Of a stretch of 64,000 bases of DNA, positions 45,081 to 52,939 are shown one piece after another. A model generated the notes under the pieces. That model did no database searches. It saw only the letters and a list, made by a program, of their open reading frames with translations, and was not told where the DNA came from. The position numbers and the translations under genes were made by a program. Within the stretch, counting starts at the first letter, position 1. Every line of letters begins with the position of its first letter. The DNA comes from Janibacter cremeus (GTDB lineage: Bacteria; Actinomycetota; Actinomycetes; Actinomycetales; Dermatophilaceae): positions 3,100,001 to 3,164,000 of the forward strand of contig NZ_CP115184.1 of assembly GCF_029395675.1 (NCBI RefSeq), read 5' to 3'.

Positions 45081-46372
45081 GCACGACGTGGACCAACTGG
45101 GCGGGGACCGTGACGGCGTTGCCCGAGGTGCTGCGTCCGCGTACGCCCGAGGCGCTCGCGGGGGTGGTGCGCGACGCCGCGGAGCGGGGACGACGGGTCC
45201 GGCCCGTCGGCAGCGGGCACTCCTTCACCGCCGTCGCGCGACCGGCCGACCTCCAGCTGAGCCTCGAGCACCTCTCCGGGATCGTCTCGGCCGACCGGGA
45301 GACCGGCCGGGTCCGCGTCCTGGCGGGGACCCCCCTGCGCGTCCTCAACCGGGCCCTGGACCTGCTCGGCCTGGCGATGCCCAACCTCGGTGACATCGAT
45401 GCGCAGACCATCTCGGGCGCGCTGTCCACCGGTACCCACGGCACCGGAGCGACCCTGCCCGGGCTGACCGGCGCCATCGCCGGCCTGCGGCTGGTCACCC
45501 CGGACGGGGAGAGCCGGTGGATCGACGCGAGCGAGCCGCAGCTCTTCGGTGCCGCCCGAGTGGGGCTCGGGGCGCTCGGCGTCATCACCGAGATCGAGCT
45601 GGCCTGCGTGCCCGCCTACCGGCTGCGCGCCGTCGAGCGTCCCGACTCCCTCGATGCCGTGCTGCCCCGGATCCAGGAGCACTTCGATGCCCACCGGCAC
45701 TTCGAGCTCTACTGGTTCCCCGGCACGCGGCGCGTGCAGACCAAGGCCAACGACCTCGTCGGCGACGACGTGGACGAGCCGCTCGCGCCCTGGCGTCGCC
45801 GTCTCGACGACGAGATCCTGTCCAACACCGTCTTCGGAGCCGCCAACCGGTTGCTGGTCAGGGCGCCGCGAGCGGTCCTGCCCTTCAACGCGATCGCGGC
45901 CCGGGCGCTCACCGAGCGCGTCTACACCGGACGCTCGCACGAGGTCTTCTGCACGCCCCGCACCGTGCGCTTCGTCGAGTCCGAGTACGCCGTGCCCCGG
46001 GAGGCCGTCACGGACGTGCTCACCGACCTCGCGGCCTGGGTCGCGCGGCGCCGGGAGCCGATCTCCTTCCCCGTCGAGGTGCGGGTCGCCGCACCCGACG
46101 ACATCTGGTTGTCGACGGGCTACGAGCGCGCGAATGCCTACATCGCCGTGCACCAGTACCACCGGGGTGACCACCGCGCGTACTTCGCGGCCTTCGAGGA
46201 CATCGTCGCCGCGCACGCCGGGCGGCCGCACTGGGGGAAGATGCACCGGCTCGGTGCCGACGAGCTGGCCGCGCTGTACCCGCGGATGGCCGACTTCCGC
46301 GCGGTGCGCGACCGGCTCGACCCGGATCGCGTCCTGTCGAACGACTACCTGGAGCGAGTCCTCGGCCCCTGA
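45077..46372 (+). CDS. FAD-linked sugar-1,4-lactone oxidase (D-arabinono/L-gulono-lactone oxidase family)
   Basis: A 431-residue protein. The N-terminal FAD-binding domain has VRPVGSGHSFTAVA, where His48 is the usual position for covalent FAD attachment, then TISGALSTGTHGTGATLPGL. The C-terminal ALO domain includes HFELYWFPGTRRVQTK, FPVEVRVAAPDDIWLSTGYERANAYIAVHQYH and the family end motif HWGKMHRLGADELAALYPRMADF...LSNDYLERVLG. Alditol oxidases share this fold, so the substrate may be a sugar lactone or a polyol. It is coupled to the PLP enzyme by a 4-base overlap. Confidence 0.85.
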   Translation: MSTTWTNWAGTVTALPEVLRPRTPEALAGVVRDAAERGRRVRPVGSGHSFTAVARPADLQLSLEHLSGIVSADRETGRVRVLAGTPLRVLNRALDLLGLAMPNLGDIDAQTISGALSTGTHGTGATLPGLTGAIAGLRLVTPDGESRWIDASEPQLFGAARVGLGALGVITEIELACVPAYRLRAVERPDSLDAVLPRIQEHFDAHRHFELYWFPGTRRVQTKANDLVGDDVDEPLAPWRRRLDDEILSNTVFGAANRLLVRAPRAVLPFNAIAARALTERVYTGRSHEVFCTPRTVRFVESEYAVPREAVTDVLTDLAAWVARRREPISFPVEVRVAAPDDIWLSTGYERANAYIAVHQYHRGDHRAYFAAFEDIVAAHAGRPHWGKMHRLGADELAALYPRMADFRAVRDRLDPDRVLSNDYLERVLGP

Positions 46373-46391
46373 GCGAGGGAAGGATGGTCGG

Positions 46392-46490
46392 GGCAGTGGT
46401 GGTCCGGCTCAGGCCGCAGCCCGGACTGGATGCACAAGGTGCGGTGCACCACCAAGGAGTCCGGGCTGCGCGCCAAGGGCCACCGCTGCC
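46392..46490. repeat. Large nested hairpin in the oxidase/korB gap
   Basis: Within the 188-nt gene-free gap between convergent genes, three nested stems are visible. Outer: GGCAGTGGTGG (46392-46402)/CCACCGCTGCC (46480-46490), one T-G wobble. Middle: perfect 13-bp CGCAGCCCGGACT (46415-46427)/AGTCCGGGCTGCG (46458-46470). Apical: TGCAC/GTGCA (46431-46448). It could end transcription from both sides or be a small non-autonomous element; no ORF is present. Confidence 0.55.
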
Positions 46491-46505
46491 CTGGCCACCC
46501 GCCCG

Positions 46506-46548
46506 CGCTGGCTTCGAGACGGTCGCGGGGCGACCTCCTCAACCAGCG
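46506..46548. repeat. REP-like palindrome next to korB
   Basis: CGCTGG...CCAGCG arms, then TTCGAG/CTCAA and GGTCGC/GCGACC, form a hairpin with small bulges. The core CTGGCTTCGAGAC...CTCAACCAG belongs to a type of dispersed palindrome (GGTTTCGAG.../...CTCAACC) common in related actinobacteria; relatives occur in nuoN2. Confidence 0.5.
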
Positions 46549-46560
46549 GTTGGGAGGCGC

Positions 46561-47661
46561 CTACTCGACGGTCCAGGTGTCGTTGCCCAGGAGCAGCTCC
46601 TGCAGGTCGGCGTCACCCGCGGGACCACCGGCGAGGTCGACGGCGGACTCGACCTGCGCGCGTGTCTGGTCGTCGTAGGTCGGGCGGTCGACGGCGCGGA
46701 AGATGCCCATCGGCACGTGGGTCATCGACTCGGAGTCCAGCCGGCTGATCGAGAACGCCTGGCTCGGGTCGGAGAGGGTCACGTCGTGGACGACGACCTG
46801 GTCGGCCAGCCCGTGGGCGGAGACCTCGCCCTCGGGGCGGAAGGTGACCGAGCCGCCCTCGCCGCGCACGAGGACCTCGCGCTCGCCCTCGTCACCGATG
46901 GTGACCGGCTCGCCGTCGACGAGGTGGACCAGCCGGGCCTTCTTCTGCTCGACGTCCTTGATCAGCTCGAAGGCGCCGTCGTTGAAGATCGGGCAGTTCT
47001 GGTAGATCTCCACCAGTGACGTCCCGCGGTGGGCGGCGGCCTGCTTGAGCACCTCGGTCAGGTGCTTGCGGTCGGAGTCCATCGTGCGCGCGACGAAGGT
47101 CGCCTCGGCGCCCAGGGCGAGGGAGACCGGGTTGAAGGGGGCGTCGACGCTGCCCATCGGCGAGGACTTGGTCACCAGACCGGTCTGCGAGGTCGGGCTG
47201 TACTGCCCCTTGGTCAGGCCGTAGATCCGGTTGTTGAAGAGCAGGATCGTCATGTTCACGTTGCGGCGCATCGCGTGGATGAGGTGGTTGCCGCCGATCG
47301 AGAGCGCATCGCCGTCACCGGTGACGACCCACACCGACAGGTCCTCCCGGCTCGTCGCCAGACCGGTCGCGATCGCCGGTGCGCGCCCGTGGATCGAGTG
47401 CATGCCGTAGGTGTCGAGGTAGTACGGGAAGCGCGAGGAGCAACCGATCCCGGAGATGAAGGTGATGTTCTCCCTGCGCAGCCCGAGCTCGGGCAGGAAC
47501 CCCTGCACGGCCGCGAGGACCGCGTAGTCACCGCAACCGGGGCACCAGCGCACCTCCTGGTCGGACGCGAAGTCCTTGCGGGTCTGCTTCTCGCCGTCGG
47601 CGATGGCAGGAACCCCGGCGGTGCCGGAGGCGACGGTGGGGATACCGAGATCCATGGTCAT
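46561..47661 (-). CDS. korB: 2-oxoacid:ferredoxin oxidoreductase subunit beta
   Basis: A 366-residue thiamine-diphosphate subunit. A 4Fe-4S cluster is predicted from Cys40 and Cys43 (WCPGCGDY), Cys74 (GIGCSSRFPYY) and a later Cys in IYQNCPIFND. The ThDP/Mg motif is VVTGDGDALSIGGNHLIHAMRRNVNMTILLFNNRIYGLTKGQYSPTS. With KorA it oxidises a 2-oxoacid, in mycobacteria 2-oxoglutarate, to the CoA ester while reducing ferredoxin. It starts two bases beyond the korA stop, so the pair is co-translated. ATG at 47655 is an alternative start. Confidence 0.94.
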   Translation of the reverse strand: MTMDLGIPTVASGTAGVPAIADGEKQTRKDFASDQEVRWCPGCGDYAVLAAVQGFLPELGLRRENITFISGIGCSSRFPYYLDTYGMHSIHGRAPAIATGLATSREDLSVWVVTGDGDALSIGGNHLIHAMRRNVNMTILLFNNRIYGLTKGQYSPTSQTGLVTKSSPMGSVDAPFNPVSLALGAEATFVARTMDSDRKHLTEVLKQAAAHRGTSLVEIYQNCPIFNDGAFELIKDVEQKKARLVHLVDGEPVTIGDEGEREVLVRGEGGSVTFRPEGEVSAHGLADQVVVHDVTLSDPSQAFSISRLDSESMTHVPMGIFRAVDRPTYDDQTRAQVESAVDLAGGPAGDADLQELLLGNDTWTVE

Positions 47662-47663
47662 GC

Positions 47664-49535
47664 TCAGACCTCCTGGAGGGCTGCATCGATGACCTCGGCG
47701 AGGTCGGCGACCTTGAAGGGCAGGCCGCGCACCGAGGTGTGGGAACGGACGTCGACGAGGAACTCCGCGCGCAGGAGCATCGCCAGCTGGCCGAGGTTCA
47801 TCTCCGGCACGATGACGCGCTCGTACCGGCGCAGGACCTCGCCGGTGTTGGCCGGGAAGGGGTTGAGGTGGCGCAGGTGCGCGTGGGCGACGGACTCACC
47901 GCGGGCGCGCAGGCGGCGCACGGCCGCGAGGTTGGGGCCGTAGGTCGAGCCCCAGCCCAGGACGAGGACCTTGGCGTCGCCGCTCGGGTCGTCGACCGCC
48001 AGGTCACCGATGGAGTCGGCGACCTTGTCGACCTTTGCCTGGCGGGTGCGCACCATGAGGTCGTGGTTGTCCGGGTCGTAGGAGATGTTGCCGGTCGTGG
48101 CGTCCTTCTCGATGCCGCCGACGCGGTGCTCGAGCCCGGCGGTGCCGGGCACCGCCCACGCCCGGGCGAGGGTCTCCTCGTCGCGGACGTAGGGGTGGAA
48201 GACCGGGTTGCCCTTGGCGTCCTCGCCGTTGGTCTCGGTGGCCAGCCGGACCGGGAACTGTGGCAGGTCCGCGACGGCGGGCACCTGCCACGGCTCGGAG
48301 CCGTTGGCCAGGTAGCCGTCGGAGAGCAGGAAGACCGGTGTGCGGTACGTCGTGGCGATCCGCACCGCCTCCACCGCAGCGGAGAAGCAGTCGGCGGAGG
48401 TCTGCGGGGCGACGATCGGCACCGGTGACTCGCCGTTGCGCCCGAACATCGCCTGCAGCAGGTCGGACTGCTCGGTCTTGGTCGGCAGCCCGGTGCTCGG
48501 GCCGCCGCGCTGGACGTCGACGATGACCAGCGGCAGCTCGAGGCTGACCGCCAGACCGATCGTCTCCGACTTCAGCGCCACGCCGGGGCCGGAGGTCGTC
48601 GTCACGCCGATCGACCCGCCGAAGGAGGCACCGAGCGCCATGCCGATGGCGGCGATCTCGTCCTCGGCCTGGATCGTCGTCACGTCGTGGCGCTTGTAGC
48701 CGGAGAGGGCGTGCAGCACGTCGCTGGCCGGGGTGATCGGGTAGGACCCGAGCACGAGCGGGCGGCCGGCCTGGTGCGCGCCGGTGACCAGCCCCAGCGC
48801 CAGAGCGGTGTTGCCGGTGATGTTGCGGTAGGTGCCCGGCGGGGTGGGGGCGGCCTCGACCGTGAAGGGGACGGCGAAGTCCTCGGTCGTCTCGCCGTAG
48901 TTCCAGCCCGCGCGCAGCGCCGCGAGGTTGGCGGCGAGGATGTCGGGCTTGGCGCCGAACTTCGACGCGAGGAACTCCTCGGTCGAGTCCGTGGGGCGCG
49001 AGTACATCCACGACAGCAGACCGAGGGCGAACATGTTCTTCGCCCGCTCCTTCTCCTTGCGGGTCAGGGAGTCGAACTCGGCCAGGGCCTCGACGGTGAT
49101 CGAGGTCAGCGGCAGCGGGTGCACGTGCCAGGAGTCGAGGCTGTCGTCGTCGACGGGGCTGCTCGTCCAGCCGACCTTCTTCAGGTTGCGGGTGGTGAAC
49201 TCGTCGGTGTTGACGATGATCGTCGCCCCGCGCGGGACGTCCTTGAGGTTGGCCTTGAGCGCGGCCGGGTTCATCGCGACGAGGACGTCGGGGGCGTCGC
49301 CGGGGGTGAGGATGTCCCAGCTGGCGAAGTGCAGCTGGAAGGAACTCACCCCGGCCATCGTGCCCTGGGGGGCGCGGATCTCGGCCGGGAAGTTCGGCAG
49401 CGTGGACAGGTCGTTGCCCAGGGCCGCGCTGTCGGCGGTGAACCGGTCACCGGTCAGCTGCATGCCATCACCGGAGTCGCCGGCGAAACGGATGATGACG
49501 CGGTCCTTGGTCTGGGTCGGCGTGCTGCTGCTCAT
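47664..49535 (-). CDS. korA: 2-oxoacid:ferredoxin oxidoreductase subunit alpha (fused gamma-alpha)
   Basis: A 623-residue protein. The N-terminal gamma domain (about residues 10-190) begins RVIIRFAGDSGDGMQLTGD; the alpha domain starts near NITGNTALALGLVTGAHQAGRPLVLGSYPITPASDVLHAL and includes DEIAAIGMALGASFGGSIGVTTTSGPGVALKSE and VDVQRGGPSTGLPTKTEQSDLLQAMFGRNGE. The C-terminal transketolase-like end has VLVLGWGSTYGPNLAAVRRLRARGESVAHAHLRHLNPFPANTGEVLRRYERVIVPEMNLGQLA. This fused layout is the actinobacterial KorA. The start at 49535 fits the family; an upstream in-frame ATG at 49598 adds 21 residues without family similarity. An unusual phased operator array lies upstream. Confidence 0.94.
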   Translation of the reverse strand: MSSSTPTQTKDRVIIRFAGDSGDGMQLTGDRFTADSAALGNDLSTLPNFPAEIRAPQGTMAGVSSFQLHFASWDILTPGDAPDVLVAMNPAALKANLKDVPRGATIIVNTDEFTTRNLKKVGWTSSPVDDDSLDSWHVHPLPLTSITVEALAEFDSLTRKEKERAKNMFALGLLSWMYSRPTDSTEEFLASKFGAKPDILAANLAALRAGWNYGETTEDFAVPFTVEAAPTPPGTYRNITGNTALALGLVTGAHQAGRPLVLGSYPITPASDVLHALSGYKRHDVTTIQAEDEIAAIGMALGASFGGSIGVTTTSGPGVALKSETIGLAVSLELPLVIVDVQRGGPSTGLPTKTEQSDLLQAMFGRNGESPVPIVAPQTSADCFSAAVEAVRIATTYRTPVFLLSDGYLANGSEPWQVPAVADLPQFPVRLATETNGEDAKGNPVFHPYVRDEETLARAWAVPGTAGLEHRVGGIEKDATTGNISYDPDNHDLMVRTRQAKVDKVADSIGDLAVDDPSGDAKVLVLGWGSTYGPNLAAVRRLRARGESVAHAHLRHLNPFPANTGEVLRRYERVIVPEMNLGQLAMLLRAEFLVDVRSHTSVRGLPFKVADLAEVIDAALQEV

Positions 49536-49620
49536 GGTGGGTGGTCGTGCCCCTTGCGGAAAGTCGATGCACGCCCGGGTCCCCGAGCGTTCTTCCATGG
49601 TAGGCCGTAAAAAATCCCAG

Positions 49621-49663
49621 AACCTAGTCGATCACGTTATGAGATGCATAACACCGAGTTATG
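49621..49663 (-). promoter_or_regulatory. korA promoter with phased GTTATG half-sites
   Basis: Plus-strand GTTATG (49636-49641), CATAAC (49647-49652) and GTTATG (49658-49663) start exactly 11 bp apart. The first two form a perfect 6-bp inverted repeat around a 5-bp spacer. On the minus strand a -10-like TAGGTT (49621-49626) lies 9 nt downstream, so the repeat covers the -35 region. The AT-rich block stands out from the roughly 70% GC surroundings. The regulator family cannot be read from the site. Confidence 0.5.
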
Positions 49664-49709
49664 GAGCAGGATGGCCACCCGATCACCCGGTCAAAACCGT
49701 GGCGCGGAC

Positions 49710-50156
49710 TCACTCGAGCACGGCCTGGTCGTCGGGGATCGCTACCTCGAGTGTCTCGCCCGCGGCGAGGTCCGGCAAGCGCGGGAGCAGCAGCTCGACC
49801 ACCGTCGACGGCTGGTGGTGCATCGGCTTGGTCTCCGGGTGGGGGAGGTAGACGAGCCCGTCGTGGGCCTCCTCGCCGCGTCGGACGGTGCACTCGACGA
49901 AGGAGAAGGTCTCCGGGCCGTGCACGTCGGTCCACTCCACGTCACGGAAGGTCCACCGCGGCGTGCGCACCCGCAGCCGGTGCGGGGCGAGGTCGAGGTT
50001 GACCGTCGCCGGGACGAAGGGGGTCAGGTCCAGTCCCCGGGCCGCGAAGTGCGGCGCCTGCAGGGCGATCGTGCCCGAGGGGAAGGGGGAGTCGCCCGCC
50101 CGGCCGGAGGCGACCCCGTGGCCGGCGACGACGACCCCCTTCGCCCTGCGGGTCAC
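49710..50156 (-). CDS. Conserved protein resembling DUF120/CTP-dependent riboflavin kinase
   Basis: A 148-residue beta-rich protein. It starts at the GTG at 50156, overlapping the DUF4870 stop (GTGA). Recognisable pieces are VVVAGHGVASGRAGDSPFPSGTIALQAP, GLDLTPFVPATVNLDLAPHRL, FRDVEWTDVHGPETFSFVEC, GLVYLPHPETKPMHHQPSTVVELLLPRLPDL and GETLEVAIPD. The order of a G-x-G-x-AS entry, a P-x-T-x-N-L-D loop, an HPETK-H segment and a final L..GD/E..V strand resembles the cradle-loop barrel of archaeal CTP-dependent riboflavin kinases. That relation is a guess from motif order; no kinase activity is implied. It is operonic with a DUF4870 protein. Confidence 0.5.
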   Translation of the reverse strand: MTRRAKGVVVAGHGVASGRAGDSPFPSGTIALQAPHFAARGLDLTPFVPATVNLDLAPHRLRVRTPRWTFRDVEWTDVHGPETFSFVECTVRRGEEAHDGLVYLPHPETKPMHHQPSTVVELLLPRLPDLAAGETLEVAIPDDQAVLE

Positions 50157-50773
50157 CGGACGAACTGCGGTGTCAGCGGCGGCATCCACCACTCGCCGTT
50201 GTTGGCCTTGACCGCGCCGATGACGTGGATGACGGTCGCCACGACGATGACGATCGGGTAGAAGAGGAAACCGATCAGCACGAACATCAGCAGCGACGAC
50301 AGGATCAGCAGGATCGCGGTGATGATCTGCACGTTGAGGCTGTTGACCGCGTGCTGGCGCACGAAGGGACCGCGGTCCTTGTAGATCAGGTAGATCACGA
50401 GCGAGCCGACGAAGCCGAGCAGGCCGGCGCTCAGCGGCAGCAGGATCGCGGGGACGAGGTGGGCGAGCATCCCGAGGCTGCGCTCCTCGGACGGCTTCAG
50501 CGGTGTCGAGGTGTTCCAGACCCCGCTCTGCGGGGGGAACTGGCGCTGCGGGTTGCCGTACGGGTCCTGGTCGCCCTGGGCGTGCGGGGGTGGCCCCTGC
50601 GGCGCCTGCCCCTGGGGCGTCTGGCCGGGCGGGGGCGGTGAGCCCTGGGGCGTCTGGCCGGGCGGGGGCGGTGAGCCCTGCGGCGTCGTACCGGGCGGGG
50701 GCGGCGGGGGACCCTGGCCCGGGTTCTGGCCGGGCTGGTTCGGGTCCTGCGGGTTCTGCGGTGGGGTGGTCAT
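50153..50773 (-). CDS. DUF4870 membrane protein with Pro-rich N-terminus
   Basis: A 206-residue protein. The first 85 residues are almost entirely Pro, Gly and Gln with an 11-residue repeat (GSPPPPGQTPQ). The rest is a DUF4870 domain: ERSLGMLAHLVPAILLPLSAGLLGFVGSLVIYLIYKDRGPFVRQHAVNSLNVQIITAILLIL and a third helix pair, with conserved RQHA and N residues. AGGAGG lies 7 nt before the ATG at 50773. Function unknown; similar proteins are common in actinobacteria. Confidence 0.85.
   Translation of the reverse strand: MTTPPQNPQDPNQPGQNPGQGPPPPPPGTTPQGSPPPPGQTPQGSPPPPGQTPQGQAPQGPPPHAQGDQDPYGNPQRQFPPQSGVWNTSTPLKPSEERSLGMLAHLVPAILLPLSAGLLGFVGSLVIYLIYKDRGPFVRQHAVNSLNVQIITAILLILSSLLMFVLIGFLFYPIVIVVATVIHVIGAVKANNGEWWMPPLTPQFVR
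50611..50709. repeat. 33-bp tandem repeat encoding the Pro-rich region
   Basis: Three copies starting at 50611, 50644 and 50677, the first two nearly identical and the third diverged, encode the 11-residue Gly-Ser-Pro-Gln repeat of the DUF4870 protein. Period 33 keeps the frame, so copy number can change without breaking the gene. Confidence 0.75.
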
Positions 50774-50881
50774 GCGGGCCTCCTGGTGGTCTCACCGACG
50801 ACTCTGCCCTGTCCGGCGGGGGGGAGTCCATGAGGAGGACGCCCGTAAGGGGGTGGGGTATTCCCCCCGTGGCACGGCGAA

Positions 50882-50912
50882 GGGGGACGCTCCCGCAACG
50901 GGAACGCCCCCC
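50882..50912 (-). terminator. Strong hairpin after the M28 peptidase gene
   Basis: GGGGG...CGCTCCCG-CAA-CGGGAACG...CCCCC, a long GC stem with a 3-nt loop, lies about 20 nt beyond the peptidase stop at 50933. A second palindrome (GGGGTATTCCCC) follows at about 50854. Confidence 0.6.
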
Positions 50913-50932
50913 TCGTCATGGGGTGGAGTCGG

Positions 50933-52450
50933 TCAGGCCGCGTCGCTGCCCTCCGGCGCGACCGGGACGGTCGGTCCGGGCTTGCCGGACTTGCCGCGGC
51001 TGGTCTTGCCGTTGATCTCCTTGGTGGACTGGCCGAGCGTGATCGCGGAGTGCGCGATCGCGTCGCTCATCGTGTCCAGCGCCTCCATGTTGATGTTGTC
51101 GATGTCGTCCTCGGCGGTGTGGTAGTTCGGGTCGTAGGTGATGCCGGCGGTGCCGCCGAACATCTCCGCCTCCTCCTCGGTCTTGATGCCGTCGGCGCCG
51201 GTGAAGAGGCCGGAGGCCGGGACACCCGCGTCGATGAAGGCCGAGTAGTCGCTGCGACCGGAGAACTCCGTGTCCACCCACGGCTGGTTGGCCGCGTCGA
51301 AGTAGTCGGTGAAGACCTCCTCGGTGGCCGCGGAGCCCTGGGGCACCTCGACGGGCGCCTCGTAGGTGGACTCGTCCGCGTCGTAGACGCCGATGATGTG
51401 GTTCGGCGAGGCGATCATGTCGAAGTTGAGGTAGGTCGCGATGTCGTCCAGGGCGGCCGGGTCGTTCTCCTGCAGGTCGGCGACGTAGTGGTTGGAGCCG
51501 ACCAGCCCCAGCTCCTCGGCGCCCCAGAAGGCGAAGCGGACCGTGTTGTTGAGCTTGTTGACCTCGCCCAGCTGCACGGCGGTCTCGAGGATGCCGGCGG
51601 TACCGGACCCGTTGTCGTTGATGCCGGGACCCTCGTGGGTGCTGTCGAGGTGGGCGCCGAGCATGACGACGTTGTCATCACGGCCGGTGTCGGTCTCGGC
51701 CAGGACGTTGAAGGTCTCGCGCTCCTCCATCGTCTTGTCGAGGGTGAAGTTCATGGTCACCGGGCCGGCCGCCATCTTCTCCAGCAGCGCCTGGCCCTCG
51801 GCCATGGTGATGCCGGTCGCCGGGGCGCTCGTCGGCTCGACGCCGCCCAGGGTGCCGTTGAGGACACCCTCCTCGTTGTTGTAGATGATCACGGCCTCGG
51901 CGCCGGACTCGCCGGCGGCGACGGCCTTGGCGGCGAAGGAGCAGGCGCCGCGGCTGACGAGGGCGATGTCGCTGTCGCCGCTGAGGTCGACGCCGTCCCA
52001 GGCGGCGGCGTCGCAGCCGGTCGCGCTCGCGGGGGCGATGAGCTCGCCGGTGACGCCACCCTCGGGTGTGGGCTGGCTGTAGGCCATCGGGACGTGCTCG
52101 ACGTCGCGGGCGTCGGGGGAGAGCTCGCTCAGGCTCGCTGCGTGCACCTCCTCATAGATGAAGGAGAAGTACTGGCGCTCGGTCTCGTAGCCGGCGTCCT
52201 GCAGGGTCGTCTCGACGTACTCGGCGCTGGCCTCGTAGCCGGACGTGCCGGCGCCGCGGTTGCCGTCGTTGGCGTCGGCGATCGCCTGGAACGCCTCGAG
52301 GTGGTCATGGACGTTGTCGAGGGTGACCGCTTCGGTCATCTTCTTCGAGTTGTTCGGGTTCTTCGCCTGGGCGGGCCCGGCGGCGAGGGTCGTCATCGCC
52401 AGGGCTGCGGTGGCTGCGGCCGCGGTGACGGCTGCTGTACGTGAACGCAC
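50933..52450 (-). CDS. Secreted M28-family zinc aminopeptidase with PA domain
   Basis: A 505-residue exported protein. A Sec signal peptide (RSRTAAVTAAAATAALAMTTLAAGPAQA) ends at about residue 28. A protease-associated domain follows (DIALVSRGACSFAAKAVAAGESGAEAVIIYNN). The M28 catalytic core shows the zinc ligands in LGAHLDSTHEGPGINDNGSGTAG (His and Asp), WGAEELGLVGSNHY (Glu pair), NFDMIASPN (Asp) and YHTAEDDIDNI (His). The GTG at 52450 was chosen because GGAGGA lies just upstream and it gives a clean signal peptide. It resembles Streptomyces-type aminopeptidases that release N-terminal residues outside the cell. It is divergent from the second nuo operon. Confidence 0.92.
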   Translation of the reverse strand: MRSRTAAVTAAAATAALAMTTLAAGPAQAKNPNNSKKMTEAVTLDNVHDHLEAFQAIADANDGNRGAGTSGYEASAEYVETTLQDAGYETERQYFSFIYEEVHAASLSELSPDARDVEHVPMAYSQPTPEGGVTGELIAPASATGCDAAAWDGVDLSGDSDIALVSRGACSFAAKAVAAGESGAEAVIIYNNEEGVLNGTLGGVEPTSAPATGITMAEGQALLEKMAAGPVTMNFTLDKTMEERETFNVLAETDTGRDDNVVMLGAHLDSTHEGPGINDNGSGTAGILETAVQLGEVNKLNNTVRFAFWGAEELGLVGSNHYVADLQENDPAALDDIATYLNFDMIASPNHIIGVYDADESTYEAPVEVPQGSAATEEVFTDYFDAANQPWVDTEFSGRSDYSAFIDAGVPASGLFTGADGIKTEEEAEMFGGTAGITYDPNYHTAEDDIDNINMEALDTMSDAIAHSAITLGQSTKEINGKTSRGKSGKPGPTVPVAPEGSDAA

Positions 52451-52509
52451 GTGTCCTCCAAATGTCGCGGCCGAGCCTCGTTGCACGACCGTGCCCCCAG
52501 AGGGTAGAG

Positions 52510-52523
52510 GTGATCGGCGTCAC
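52510..52523. promoter_or_regulatory. CRP/GlxR-like site upstream of the second nuo operon
   Basis: GTGA-TCGGCG-TCAC matches the core of the cAMP receptor protein consensus TGTGA-N6-TCACA at all eight inner bases. Its centre is about 62 nt upstream of the predicted start of nuoA2 transcription, a class I activator position, and about 67 nt from the divergent peptidase start codon. A chance match is quite possible. Confidence 0.3.
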
Positions 52524-52566
52524 GCGCACGGCGAACGCCCTCCCCGTGCGACGCGGTGGCCGACAG

Positions 52567-52572
52567 TAGGCT
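52567..52572 (+). promoter_or_regulatory. -10 hexamer TAGGCT, leaderless promoter of the second nuo operon
   Basis: TAGGCT ends exactly 6 nt before the GTG start of nuoA2 at 52579, with no Shine-Dalgarno sequence. It is one of the clearest leaderless arrangements in the window. Confidence 0.55.
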
Positions 52573-52578
52573 GGCGGG

Positions 52579-52935
52579 GTGGATGGATACCTTGTCGTCG
52601 CAGGGGTGCTCGCCGTCGGCGTGCTCCTCGTCGTCGCGGGGTACACCGCCCGTCGGGCGCTCGCGCCCTCGGCCCCGAGCCGGGCCAAGCTGGCGACCTA
52701 CGAGTCCGGGGTCGACCCGGTAGGCGAGCACTGGGCGCAGACGCGGGTGCGCTACCTCGGCTACGCCTTCCTCTACGTGATCTTCGCGGTGGACGTCGTC
52801 TACCTCTTCCCGTGGGCGCTCGTGCTGCGCACCGACCTGGGGCCCGCGAGCCTCGTCGAGGTCGCGATCTTCATCGGTGTCGTCCTCCTCGGACTCGTCC
52901 ACGCGCTCCGGCGCGGGCTCCTGCGATGGACGTGA
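52579..52935 (+). CDS. nuoA2: Complex I-like subunit A, second (EFG-less) cluster
   Basis: A 118-residue membrane subunit with three helices. The inter-helix loop [42 protein letters not shown] aligns with NuoA, but the loop Cys of the first copy (YECGI) is Ser here, and the loop is shorter. It opens a ten-gene operon A-B-C-H-I-J-K-L-M-N in which each gene overlaps or lies within 4 nt of the next. Confidence 0.9.
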   Translation: MDGYLVVAGVLAVGVLLVVAGYTARRALAPSAPSRAKLATYESGVDPVGEHWAQTRVRYLGYAFLYVIFAVDVVYLFPWALVLRTDLGPASLVEVAIFIGVVLLGLVHALRRGLLRWT

Positions 52936-52939
52936 GGCG

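Noticed and set aside
50611..50709. Possible CRISPR or mobile tandem array
   Set aside because: The 33-bp units have no spacers and encode an in-frame Pro-rich repeat of the DUF4870 protein.
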